From assembly GCA_002482715.1 (NCBI GenBank), contig DLGN01000358.1:1-12499 (forward strand): DNA of 12,499 nt. Reading direction: 5' to 3'. This DNA comes from Oxalobacteraceae bacterium UBA7693. Lineage in GTDB: Bacteria; Pseudomonadota; Gammaproteobacteria; Burkholderiales; Burkholderiaceae_D. Below the pieces are notes generated by a model, which saw only the letters and a list, made by a program, of their open reading frames with translations, ran no database searches and had not been told where the DNA came from. Each line of letters starts with the position of its first letter. Positions within the stretch are counted from its first letter, which is position 1. Position numbers and translations under genes: made by a program. Shown in pieces: positions 6,581-12,499 of this stretch.

Positions 6581-7156
6581 ATGAAACCTGCAAAAGAAAT
6601 TCGCGTTGGCAACATTATTATGGTCGACAGCAAGCCTATGATCGTGCTGCGTTCTGATGTCAACGGCTCTAGCCGTACTGGCTTCACTTACAAGTGGAAA
6701 ATGAAAAACTTGTTGACGAATAGCCCATTGGAAAACGTATTCCGTGGTGACGACAAATTTGACGTTGTTGTATTGGATAAAAAGCCAGTAACTTACTCTT
6801 ACTTCGCTGATCCTTTGTATGTATTCATGGACACAGAATACAACCAATATGAAATCGAAGAAGAAAACTTGGGCGATGCATTGCATTACCTGAAAGACGG
6901 CATGGAATGTGAAGCTGTTTTCTACGACGGCAAAGCAATCTCTGTAGAATTGCCTACCACAATCGCTCGCTTGGTGATCTACTCTGAGCCAGCAGTAAAA
7001 GGCAACACTTCCGGTAACGTTTTGAAAGAAGCGAAAATCGAGAACGCAATCGAAGCGCATTGCCATACAGTGCAAGTGCCATTATTCGTTAGCCAAGATG
7101 ACGTTATCGAAATCGATACACGCACCAATGAATACAAGCGCGTAGTTCGCAACTAA
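6581..7156 (+). CDS. efp: Elongation factor P (arginine-32 type)
   Basis: tRNA-shaped translation factor that enters the ribosomal E site and promotes peptide bond formation at consecutive prolines. The product is 191 residues, a few more than the usual 185-188. The three-domain pattern is intact: KOW-like domain I (MKPAKEIRVGN onward), domain II (TYSYFADPLYVFMD, YNQYEIEEE) and the C-terminal OB domain with VFYDGKAISVELP, GNTSGNVLKEA and DVIEIDTRTNEY. The acceptor at the loop tip is Arg32 (codon 6674-6676), the residue rhamnosylated by EarP, not the lysine used by EpmA. The surrounding loop (NGSSRTGFTYKW) differs from the familiar KSGRNAA type. The ATG at 6581 is preceded by AT-rich sequence without a Shine-Dalgarno; the start is fixed by the family N-terminus. 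It lies directly after earP and before a strong terminator. Confidence 0.98.
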   Translation: MKPAKEIRVGNIIMVDSKPMIVLRSDVNGSSRTGFTYKWKMKNLLTNSPLENVFRGDDKFDVVVLDKKPVTYSYFADPLYVFMDTEYNQYEIEEENLGDALHYLKDGMECEAVFYDGKAISVELPTTIARLVIYSEPAVKGNTSGNVLKEAKIENAIEAHCHTVQVPLFVSQDDVIEIDTRTNEYKRVVRN

Positions 7157-7176
7157 TCTTTTGCGGATGATTCAAG

Positions 7177-7208
7177 AAAACGCTGTTCAACTGAACAGCG
7201 TTTTTTTT
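7177..7208 (+). terminator. Rho-independent terminator of efp
   Basis: CGCTGTTC (7181-7188) pairs perfectly with GAACAGCG (7193-7200) around AACT. It is flanked by AAAA upstream and eight T (7201-7208) downstream, and lies about 20 nt after the efp stop codon. Confidence 0.95.
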
Positions 7209-7316
7209 CGAGAAAAATACAGTGACTTCTCAAAATCCTGACAAGCAGGCATAAAATATCTAAGCAAATATTTCACTAACAATCTCAACAGCACAAACAG
7301 ACTTTGCTCACCCCAT

Positions 7317-7350
7317 AAAAAAACCCGCATATGAGCGGGTTTCTTTTTTT
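7317..7350. terminator. Bidirectional terminator between efp and the CobD/CbiB-family gene
   Basis: AAACCCGC (7321-7328) pairs with GCGGGTTT (7335-7342) around ATATGA. A run of seven A on the left (7317-7323) and TTTC plus seven T on the right (7340-7350) allow termination in both directions. Main use is probably for the minus-strand gene whose stop codon is at 7365-7367; it also backs up the efp terminator. The roughly 108 nt between the two terminators hold nothing I can recognise. Confidence 0.9.
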
Positions 7351-7364
7351 CAATTACGGAGGCT

Positions 7365-8318
7365 TTACAACCAAACCGCAAACGATAATAACAGGAGGAG
7401 GAGCATCCACAATAACAGTGCTCGCCACACCAAACCAACCGCACTTTGCAAAGAACGAGGAGTCGCCTCCATTCCTGGCTGGCTTTCTAAATCCAGGCTA
7501 TCGACATCAACGGCACTAGCATCTGCATTTAGGACGACCAACGCCTTTGTTTCAGGCTCTCCCAAACGCACACCAATCGCACCACCACCAGCTGACAAAA
7601 TGATTCCCAGCAATTCATCGTTCCAGCGGCTTGCATAATTACGCCAAGAATAAATCGCATCTTCAAAATTTCCTACGACTGCAAATGCGACCGCAGTTAA
7701 GCGAGCTGGAACCCAATCTATCCAATAAAAAACTTTTTTTGCAAATTGCCCGAATTCTTCATTTTGCATGTGATCAGGTTCACACCATTCACGTGATAAA
7801 AATTCAGACATACGATACATCACCGCGCACGCAGGACCAACAGGCATCAAAAACCAAAAAAATACTCCGAACACATTACGATGAGACGCGACCAAGGATC
7901 TTTCGACCGCACCTCGCGCAACATCTGTCGCGCTCATTGCTGAACAATCTTTATTCGTCCAGTCGGACAAATACTTGCGAGCGGCATCATCATCACCGGC
8001 ATTTAGCGCCACCTGAATCGATGTGAAATAATGGCTATATCGACGAAACCCCAAGGTCAAATAAACGATAAGAACATTCCAGATGAAAGCAGCGAATGGA
8101 TTCAAATGCAGACACAGCCAATAAATCAAGGCTGTTGGTATCGTTAGCGCACCAACCACTATAAACCAGCCAGTTCGACCATGATGCGCTTTACCTGCAT
8201 TACACCAAGCCTCGACTTTAGCAGCAAAAAATTGCACTTGGGTATACACCGGATTATCCACTCTCAGTGGCTTGAGTTGCTCAATCAAGAGCGCGAAGAG
8301 TATGGAGAGAAATGTCAT
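7365..8318 (-). CDS. CobD/CbiB-family integral membrane protein (divergent)
   Basis: The product is 317 residues with several hydrophobic segments: near 1-13, 51-91 (two spans), 150-168, about 206-217, and a very hydrophobic C-terminal anchor (298-317, LLLWMLLLLLLSFAVWL). Family similarity is seen in YFTSIQVALNAGDDDAARKYLSDW (97-120), AVERSLVASHRNVFG (137-151), FLMPVGPACAVMYRM (156-170) and IDWVPARLTAV (200-210). These correspond to blocks of adenosylcobinamide-phosphate synthase CbiB/CobD. The usual EN..DG and NTLDSM signatures are replaced by SHRNVFG and SEFLSREW, so the cobalamin reaction is doubtful; AmpE is another distant relative. No cobalamin genes are in view. The start is ATG at 8318 with no good ribosome binding site nearby. 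It lies 91 nt downstream of the NUDIX gene on the same strand and ends at a bidirectional terminator. Confidence 0.85.
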   Translation of the reverse strand: MTFLSILFALLIEQLKPLRVDNPVYTQVQFFAAKVEAWCNAGKAHHGRTGWFIVVGALTIPTALIYWLCLHLNPFAAFIWNVLIVYLTLGFRRYSHYFTSIQVALNAGDDDAARKYLSDWTNKDCSAMSATDVARGAVERSLVASHRNVFGVFFWFLMPVGPACAVMYRMSEFLSREWCEPDHMQNEEFGQFAKKVFYWIDWVPARLTAVAFAVVGNFEDAIYSWRNYASRWNDELLGIILSAGGGAIGVRLGEPETKALVVLNADASAVDVDSLDLESQPGMEATPRSLQSAVGLVWRALLLWMLLLLLLSFAVWL

Positions 8319-8370
8319 AGTGGGTCTTTAAACTTCCCCGCGGAGGGATGACTTAGAAAAGAGCTCCAGT

Positions 8371-8384
8371 GTAAACTGATTTAC
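8371..8384. repeat. 14-nt palindrome GTAAA-N4-TTTAC between the NUDIX and CobD/CbiB-family genes
   Basis: Perfect 5-nt arms with a 4-nt centre, in the 91-nt gap and 53 nt before the downstream gene's start. It could be an operator or a small hairpin; no regulator can be named and chance is possible. Confidence 0.3.
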
Positions 8385-8409
8385 CGTGTTTATGAAGTAG
8401 ATCACAGCC

Positions 8410-9087
8410 TCATTCTGGCAGATCAGCACGTAAAAAATGGAATAAATTACGCAACATGCCCGCAGTAGCTCCCCAGATAAAATAATCTTGATATGGCATC
8501 GTGTAAAAGCTGCGTGAACCACGTCCATCTGGAAAATCGATCTGGCGACGTTGATGATGGCGCGGGTTCATCAAAAAGCTCAGTGGCACCTCAAAAATCG
8601 ATGCGACTTCAAATGGATCGGAACTAAACTCATAAGGAGGATGCACCAATGCCACCACCGGCGTCACCGAAAATCCTGTGCCAGTATAGTATTGTGGCAA
8701 ACGCCCCAACACTTCGATCTGACTCTCAGCCAAGCCTATCTCCTCTTGCGCCTCACGCAAGGCTGTATGCTCGGCGGAAGTATCTGTATCATCCACCCGA
8801 CCACCCGGAAAACTGATTTGACCGGCATGATGATGCAAATGTGCAGCCCTTTGCGTCAGCAAGACTTGCAACCCATGCTCGCGCGCGATGATAGGCATTA
8901 GCACCGACGCGGGTCTGAATATATCGCCTTTAAATAAACTTGGTTCTTCAGTATTTTCAGGCGACCAGAGAATATCTTGAAGAAAACGATGCCGCAAAAA
9001 ATCCAAGGAGATACTAGCCAATGGCAATGCTGGCTCATCGGCGTAGGAATGAATCGCTAACGACTGTGGATCAAAGCTGGTGGTCAC
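8410..9087 (-). CDS. NUDIX hydrolase, CoA pyrophosphatase type (NudL-like)
   Basis: Predicted to hydrolyse coenzyme A or acyl-CoA to 3',5'-ADP and (acyl-)phosphopantetheine. The product is 225 residues, somewhat longer than E. coli NudL (192) because of an N-terminal extension. Residues 74-97 carry the CoAse signature (LLTQRAAHLHHHAGQISFPG), directly followed by the Nudix box region ending REAQEEIGL (111-119), with the metal-binding Glu112, Glu115 and Glu116. The expected upstream Glu of the box is replaced by Thr/Asp in GGRVDDTDT; from memory NudL is similar here. The start is GTG at 9087, chosen as the only near-terminal start codon that keeps the N-terminus; no Shine-Dalgarno is visible. 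It lies on the same strand after rplS, separated by a strong terminator, so it needs read-through or its own promoter, which I could not find. Confidence 0.9.
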   Translation of the reverse strand: MTTSFDPQSLAIHSYADEPALPLASISLDFLRHRFLQDILWSPENTEEPSLFKGDIFRPASVLMPIIAREHGLQVLLTQRAAHLHHHAGQISFPGGRVDDTDTSAEHTALREAQEEIGLAESQIEVLGRLPQYYTGTGFSVTPVVALVHPPYEFSSDPFEVASIFEVPLSFLMNPRHHQRRQIDFPDGRGSRSFYTMPYQDYFIWGATAGMLRNLFHFLRADLPE

Positions 9088-9113
9088 GATAATTACAAAT
9101 ACTTAAGGTGGAT

Positions 9114-9146
9114 AAAAACAAAAAAGGGATGCCATTGGCACCCCTT
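9114..9146 (-). terminator. Rho-independent terminator of the rpsP-rimM-trmD-rplS operon
   Basis: On the minus strand AAGGGGTGCC (9146-9137) pairs with GGCATCCCTT (9133-9124) around AAT, followed by a T-rich tract (TTTTTTGTTTTT) to 9114. The one imperfect pair is G-U in the minus-strand RNA but C/A in the other direction, which supports use by rplS. It lies 33 nt after the rplS stop codon. Confidence 0.93.
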
Positions 9147-9178
9147 CTTTAAGACTCACAAAACAAGCATGGCTATAA

Positions 9179-9553
9179 TTAAACAGCTGCTGCTTTGCGG
9201 TTTGGTAATTTCTCTTTAATACGAGCAGATTTACCTGAACGTTCACGCAAGTAGTACAACTTAGCGCGACGTACATCACCACGACGTTTCACTTCGATAG
9301 AAGCGATCAACGGTGAGTACAATTGGAATGTACGTTCAACGCCTTCACCGGAAGAAATTTTACGAACGATAAAGTTCGAATTCAAACCACGGTTACGACG
9401 GGAAATAACAACGCCTTCGTACGCCTGTGCACGCTTACGTGTGCCTTCAACGACATTAACGTTAACAACAACTGTATCACCAGGCGCAAACGCAGGGATA
9501 TTTTTAGCTAAGCGAGCAATTTCTTCTTGCTCTAATGTTTGGATCAAATCCAT
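9179..9553 (-). CDS. rplS: 50S ribosomal protein L19
   Basis: Large-subunit protein at the 30S-50S interface. The product is 124 residues (E. coli 115). It starts MDLIQTLEQEEIARLAKNIP and carries the family core GDTVVVNVNVVEGTRKRAQAYEGVVI, GLNSNFIVRKISSGEGVER and KRRGDVRRAKLYYLRERSGK. The frame is open 7 codons further upstream to 9574, but ATG 9551-9553 matches the family start and has GGAG about 9 nt before it. It is the last gene of the rpsP operon, separated from trmD by an unusually long 180-nt spacer with several inverted repeats and followed by a clear terminator. Confidence 0.98.
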   Translation of the reverse strand: MDLIQTLEQEEIARLAKNIPAFAPGDTVVVNVNVVEGTRKRAQAYEGVVISRRNRGLNSNFIVRKISSGEGVERTFQLYSPLIASIEVKRRGDVRRAKLYYLRERSGKSARIKEKLPNRKAAAV

Positions 9554-9623
9554 TTTTATCACTCCAGATACCATCTTGCTGACGCCTATAGAACTTTGCT
9601 CAGTAGAGGATGGGGTTAAACAT

Positions 9624-9650
9624 GTGAGCTCATTGCTACTTTGAGTTCAC
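9624..9650. repeat. Inverted repeat in the trmD-rplS spacer (proximal to rplS)
   Basis: GTGAGCTC (9624-9631) and GAGTTCAC (9643-9650) are complementary except at one position, around an 11-nt loop. In the minus-strand (operon) transcript that position is an A/C mismatch, so the hairpin is 4+3 pairs around it. Confidence 0.45.
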
Positions 9651-9658
9651 TCTAAACA

Positions 9659-9677
9659 CATGCAAAAATTTTGCATG
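9659..9677. repeat. 19-nt palindrome in the trmD-rplS spacer
   Basis: CATGCAAAA (9659-9667) and TTTTGCATG (9669-9677) are exact reverse complements around one A. It could be a dimeric protein-binding site, or a hairpin with its innermost pairs open. It lies about 106 nt upstream of the rplS start codon. Confidence 0.6.
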
Positions 9678-9681
9678 ATTT

Positions 9682-9703
9682 ATTCGTACAAAAAGTCACG
9701 AAT
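9682..9703. repeat. Short inverted repeat in the trmD-rplS spacer (proximal to trmD)
   Basis: ATTCGT (9682-9687) and ACGAAT (9698-9703) are perfect 6-nt arms around 10 nt. The third inverted repeat within 80 nt of the same spacer; weak on its own. Confidence 0.35.
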
Positions 9704-9733
9704 TTTTTACTAAAGCCTGACCGATAAAATCGA

Positions 9734-10489
9734 TCAAATTGGATTGAGTGATTTTAAAAATTGCTCATCCGCCTTAGTTAGCAAACCCGACTTGCGTGCT
9801 TGCTCAATTAATTCTGGGCGCTTCTGCCAACTCACCAGTAAGGATTGTTGACGTCGCCACTTTGCGATCTCTGCGTGATTACCACCCATTAAAATCGTCG
9901 GTACGCATTGATCGTCAAAAATTTCTGGTCTGGTGTAATGCGGACAATCCAGCAAACCATTCACGAAGCTATCTTCAACTGCCGATGCTTCATCATGTAA
10001 GACGCCAGGCAATTGACGAATCACTGCATCCATCAAAGCCATTGCCGGTAACTCACCACCGGATAACACAAAATCACCGAGGCTGATTTCTTCATCGACT
10101 TCTCGATCAAGCAATCGCTGATCAACTGCTTCGTAACGACCACACAACAAAACCAAACCATCTTGCTTTGCCCACTCCATCACACGGGTGTGATTCATAG
10201 CCTTACCTTGTGGCGAGAGATACAGCACTTTAGGCTTTGCAAACCCTAGATCTTGCTGTCGCGCTTTCGCTGCATGCAAGGCCAACTGCAAAGGTTTGCC
10301 CATCATCACCATACCTGGACCACCGCCATAAGGCCTGTCGTCCACAGTGCGATGCTTGTCTGTCGTGAAATCACGTGGATTCCAAAACTGCAATGCGCAT
10401 TTTTTTTGCTCAAATGCCCGTCGCGTCACACCAGATTCAGTAATCGCAGCAAACATTTCTGGGAACAGCGTAATGACGTCAAATAGCAT
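9734..10489 (-). CDS. trmD: tRNA (guanine-N1-)-methyltransferase
   Basis: SAM-dependent enzyme that methylates N1 of G37 next to the anticodon, preventing +1 frameshifts. The product is 251 residues, typical length. It has the SPOUT trefoil-knot SAM site: YLSPQGKAMNH (90-100), LLCGRYEAVDQR (114-125) and EEISLGDFVLSGGELPAM (133-150). The catalytic aspartate is Asp173 in VEDSFVNGLLDCPHYTRP (171-188). DRPYGGGPGMVM (51-62) in the N-terminal half is also diagnostic. The ATG start has GGAG 8-9 nt upstream. It lies 49 nt after rimM in the conserved rpsP-rimM-trmD-rplS order. Confidence 0.98.
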   Translation of the reverse strand: MLFDVITLFPEMFAAITESGVTRRAFEQKKCALQFWNPRDFTTDKHRTVDDRPYGGGPGMVMMGKPLQLALHAAKARQQDLGFAKPKVLYLSPQGKAMNHTRVMEWAKQDGLVLLCGRYEAVDQRLLDREVDEEISLGDFVLSGGELPAMALMDAVIRQLPGVLHDEASAVEDSFVNGLLDCPHYTRPEIFDDQCVPTILMGGNHAEIAKWRRQQSLLVSWQKRPELIEQARKSGLLTKADEQFLKSLNPI

Positions 10490-10538
10490 TCATCACGCTC
10501 CACAATGCAAACAACTACGATTCTTTACAAACTGGGAC

Positions 10539-11108
10539 TTAATAATCACTACCCCAATCAACCACGATCTTTTTCGCTTCACGATCGACTTCTTTAACGA
10601 AGTGATCGACAAAAGGAATTAAGCGTTCATGCTTCATCAATTCTGCTTCAGGCACATCGCTAGCCGCGACCCGCAAGATTGACTGCGCACCGTTGTCCAT
10701 CATAGCGCGGACAATGCCAAGGTCTTCACCTTGTAGATTCTGTACTGACAAGCCGATCAAATCGACCCAGTAAAACTCGTCTTGTTCAAGCGCAGGAAAG
10801 GCCTGACGCGAGACTTTGACTACAGTGCCCTTTAAGGCTTCTGCAGCGGTGCGATCTGGCACTTCATCCAATCTCGCGACCACATCTTCGCCATGTATCT
10901 TAGAGCTTAGACGCTTCACTTCACGCAGATTCGGAGCAACACCAGTTTGCGCTGCACTTTCCAACCAGAACAAGGGTGCTTCCAACAAGGCATCCGCAGT
11001 GGTCGAATAAGGACGAATTTTCACCCACCCTTGAAGACCAAATGCCCCTGAGACATAGCCAACTATGACTAAATCATCAGGAGCAGATTGATTTGCAGAT
11101 ACTTGCAC
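10539..11108 (-). CDS. rimM: 16S rRNA processing/30S maturation factor RimM
   Basis: Assists assembly of the 30S head together with ribosomal protein S19. Family features: the N-terminal RimM domain beginning near VIVGYVSGAFGLQGWVKIRPYS, the C-terminal PRC-barrel with FYWVDLIGLSVQNLQGEDLG, and an ending VVDWGSDY. No ATG exists near the expected start. I chose GTG at 11106-11108 (189 residues) because AGGG lies 6 nt upstream. A TTG at 11136-11138, immediately after the rpsP stop codon, would give 199 residues but has no ribosome binding site; it remains possible by re-initiation. E. coli RimM has 182 residues. It lies between rpsP and trmD, as expected. Confidence 0.95.
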   Translation of the reverse strand: MQVSANQSAPDDLVIVGYVSGAFGLQGWVKIRPYSTTADALLEAPLFWLESAAQTGVAPNLREVKRLSSKIHGEDVVARLDEVPDRTAAEALKGTVVKVSRQAFPALEQDEFYWVDLIGLSVQNLQGEDLGIVRAMMDNGAQSILRVAASDVPEAELMKHERLIPFVDHFVKEVDREAKKIVVDWGSDY

Positions 11109-11138
11109 TGCCTGCCCTACTTCAATTAAAGCAGACAA

Positions 11139-11390
11139 TTAAGCTGCTTTTTTTGCTACTTGAGCAACCAAACGAGCAACAGCTGGTGACAATTGTGCAC
11201 CTACGCCTTGCCAGTAAGCCAAACGATCTGCAGCAACGCGAACTTCTTCAGCATTGCCAGTTGCTACTGGATTGTAAAAACCGATACGTTCGATGAAACG
11301 ACCATCACGACGATTGCGTGAATCAGCTGCAACGATATTGTAGAAAGGGCGCTTTTTTGCACCACCACGAGCTAAACGAATAACGACCAT
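11139..11390 (-). CDS. rpsP: 30S ribosomal protein S16
   Basis: Small-subunit protein needed for 30S assembly. The product is 83 residues (E. coli 82). It starts MVVIRLARGGAKKRPFYNIV and contains SRNRRDGRFIERIGFYNP (24-41) and RLAYWQGVGAQLS (56-68), all family hallmarks, with an alanine/lysine-rich end. The ATG has GGAA 6-8 nt upstream. It is the first gene of the operon and is preceded by a recognisable promoter. The stop codon abuts a possible TTG start of rimM. Confidence 0.98.
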   Translation of the reverse strand: MVVIRLARGGAKKRPFYNIVAADSRNRRDGRFIERIGFYNPVATGNAEEVRVAADRLAYWQGVGAQLSPAVARLVAQVAKKAA

Positions 11391-11431
11391 AATATTTCCA
11401 AAAAATTGTCAAAGGACGGAAAAAGCCGCAA

Positions 11432-11461
11432 ATTATAGCCTGCAAAGCAGTAACTTCGCAA
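11432..11461 (-). promoter_or_regulatory. Promoter of the rpsP-rimM-trmD-rplS operon
   Basis: On the minus strand a perfect -10 TATAAT (11437-11432) has TTGCGA (11461-11456; 4 of 6 matches) 18 nt upstream. The predicted start near 11425 gives a leader of about 35 nt to rpsP. Position and -10 quality make it a good candidate. Confidence 0.65.
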
Positions 11462-11604
11462 GGACTATTCAATGGTGGCTTTGTAAAACCAAGCATTTTA
11501 CCTGATTTTTACTGACTGTTTATAGCTTCGAACAAAGAATTTTCAATGCCAGCGCATTTCCAGCACCGACAAGAATGAGTTACGACGTATGACGGCAAAT
11601 CCGA

Positions 11605-11610
11605 TAAAAT
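11605..11610 (+). promoter_or_regulatory. Weak candidate -10 box for the TM2-domain gene
   Basis: TAAAAT lies 33 nt upstream of the ATG, with no convincing -35. The 253-nt divergent region 11391-11643 otherwise holds the rpsP promoter and no further gene I can support. Confidence 0.25.
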
Positions 11611-11643
11611 CACCATTTACCTAAAGGCATTAAAAATCTCATT

Positions 11644-12063
11644 ATGACAACAAAGTCACATAAGAATAAGACTCTCGCCGTTTTAATTTGCTTACTTTTT
11701 GGCAGCCTTGGTGGGCACCGTTTTTATCTATACGGCAAACGCGACAATTTTGCGTGGCTGCACTTCATCAGCCTCCCGCTATCTTTGATGCTTTCAAAAC
11801 TGTACTTCAATTTAAATTTTTTTGTTACTTTTGCGCCATGGATGCTATCGTTTTTAATCAGCCTGCTAATGTGCTTGGTACTGGGTCTCAAATCAGATGA
11901 ACATTGGGATGCCCAATTTAATGCAAATTCGGGGAAACAGAGTTCCTCCTCTTGGCCATTAGCAATCATGCTAGTTTTTAGCGTTGGCCTTGGCGCGATT
12001 TCTTTATTATTCGTGATGGCGCGCGGATTTGATTTGCTCTACACAGGTGGCGCGTACGGCTAA
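11644..12063 (+). CDS. Small TM2-domain membrane protein
   Basis: The product is 139 residues. A short basic N-terminus (KSHKNK) precedes a first hydrophobic span (11-23) ending in FGSLGGHRFYLYGKRDNFAWLH (19-40), the TM2 signature (G-x-HRFYLG-K). Further hydrophobic segments lie near 41-50, 58-82 and 104-127, with a polar loop (83-103) containing NANSGKQSSSS. Prediction: three or four membrane spans in the inner membrane. The function of bacterial TM2 proteins is unknown. Start: the only ATG near the hydrophobic start; no Shine-Dalgarno is visible. It is divergent from the rpsP operon and ends at a perfect bidirectional terminator, so it is probably a single-gene unit. Confidence 0.85.
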   Translation: MTTKSHKNKTLAVLICLLFGSLGGHRFYLYGKRDNFAWLHFISLPLSLMLSKLYFNLNFFVTFAPWMLSFLISLLMCLVLGLKSDEHWDAQFNANSGKQSSSSWPLAIMLVFSVGLGAISLLFVMARGFDLLYTGGAYG

Positions 12064-12086
12064 ACAAAAGACTATCGTTAAAAATG

Positions 12087-12122
12087 AAAATGGCGCGAAG
12101 TCAAAAACTTCGCGCCATTTTT
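12087..12122. terminator. Bidirectional terminator between the TM2 gene and acyl-CoA dehydrogenase gene
   Basis: A perfect 15-bp stem: AAAATGGCGCGAAGT (12087-12101) and ACTTCGCGCCATTTT (12107-12121), with loop CAAAA. T runs are available on both strands. It lies 24 nt after the TM2 stop codon and about the same distance from the minus-strand stop codon at 12146. Confidence 0.94.
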
Positions 12123-12145
12123 ACATGCAATGTCAAAGCAGAATC

Positions 12146-12499
12146 TTAAAATTGCTCTTCCGTCAAAGCCATTACACCAGCACTGCCATCCACAATCGAG
12201 GTACGCAATCCTTGAGCTGCGCTCAAAACGTGATCAGCAAAGAAACGTGCGGTCGCGACTTTAGCTTGATTGAAACTCGCATCGCCCTCACCTGATTGCA
12301 ATTTCGCCTGCGCGATCAGCGCTGCACGCGCCATTTGCCAGCCACCCAATACCACACCGGATAACTTCAAATACGGCACGCTACCAGAGAATACGGCTTT
12401 GATATCAGCCTTGAAGTTTGCCACAACAAAGTCAACCACCTCTTCCATCGCCTGAGCACCGATTGCCAATTGCACCGCAATCGCCTTCAAATTCGCATC
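12146..12499 (-). CDS. Acyl-CoA dehydrogenase, C-terminal fragment (truncated by window edge)
   Basis: The frame is open to the right edge on the minus strand, so only the last 117 residues are visible and no start codon is in view. The segment is helical and alanine-rich, with YLKLSGVVLGGWQMARAAL, AKVATARFFADHVL and a C-terminus VMALTEEQF. These match the extra C-terminal domain (AcylCoAdhC_C2 type) of the roughly 600-residue acyl-CoA dehydrogenases found widely in Burkholderiales. The FAD-binding core and catalytic Glu lie outside, so substrate chain length cannot be judged. Predicted role: first oxidation step of fatty-acid beta-oxidation. It ends at the shared bidirectional terminator. 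Confidence 0.88.
   Translation of the reverse strand, partial: DANLKAIAVQLAIGAQAMEEVVDFVVANFKADIKAVFSGSVPYLKLSGVVLGGWQMARAALIAQAKLQSGEGDASFNQAKVATARFFADHVLSAAQGLRTSIVDGSAGVMALTEEQF

Noticed and set aside
6560..7075. 171-codon open frame antisense to efp
   Set aside because: It covers most of a certain EF-P gene, its translation is Phe/Val/Cys-rich without recognisable motifs, and it has no ribosome binding site. It is a reverse-complement shadow.
7239..7257. CTGACA and TAAAAT in the gap after efp as a promoter
   Set aside because: The spacing is only 8 nt, far too short, and no plus-strand gene follows before a terminator.
7631..8026. 131-codon open frame antisense to the CobD/CbiB-family gene
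   Set aside because: Low-complexity translation rich in His, Asn, Thr and Gln, no family resemblance, and fully inside a better-supported gene.
9554..9574. Upstream extension of rplS to 9574
   Set aside because: The inner ATG matches the L19 N-terminus and has GGAG at proper spacing; the extension would translate through that Shine-Dalgarno.

Overview
The window reads as an ordinary, gene-dense stretch of a Burkholderiales chromosome, most likely Oxalobacteraceae (an Undibacterium-like genome is my best guess; inference only). Support for this: the EarP/EF-P pair with arginine at the EF-P acceptor position, the EF-P sequence type, the gloB/YafS-like methyltransferase/rnhA cluster, the rpsP-rimM-trmD-rplS operon with a nearby CobD/CbiB-family gene, and moderate GC with AT-rich spacers. 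I see no phage, transposon, CRISPR, tRNA or rRNA.

Layout. 1-926: C-terminal half of a DEAD-box RNA helicase, closed by a strong terminator. 927-3067: selD (selenophosphate synthetase) and tal (transaldolase), same strand, with a perfect -10 box upstream of selD. 3068-3180: convergent spacer filled by a 43-nt near-palindrome. 3181-4393: rnhA and a YafS-like methyltransferase on the minus strand, overlapping by 14 nt. 4416-7156: gloB, earP and efp on the plus strand; gloB is divergent from the methyltransferase across a 22-nt gap. 7177-7350: an efp terminator and then a bidirectional terminator. 7365-9087: minus-strand CobD/CbiB-family membrane protein and NUDIX CoA pyrophosphatase. 9179-11390: minus-strand ribosomal operon rpsP-rimM-trmD-rplS with a promoter before rpsP and a terminator after rplS. 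11644-12063: small TM2-domain membrane protein. 12087-12122: shared bidirectional terminator. 12146-12499: C-terminal end of an acyl-CoA dehydrogenase, running off the right edge on the minus strand.

How genes work together. The clearest functional unit is earP-efp: EarP transfers rhamnose from dTDP-rhamnose to Arg32 of EF-P, which then relieves ribosome stalling at polyproline. The rpsP operon makes two ribosomal proteins plus a 30S maturation factor and a tRNA m1G37 methyltransferase. GloB is the second enzyme of glutathione-dependent methylglyoxal detoxification. The others are housekeeping genes without partners in view.

I did not find a convincing new system. The best second looks are the divergent EF-P acceptor loop, a CobD/CbiB paralogue lacking the family's signature residues, a long inverted-repeat-rich spacer before rplS, and the large hairpin between tal and rnhA.
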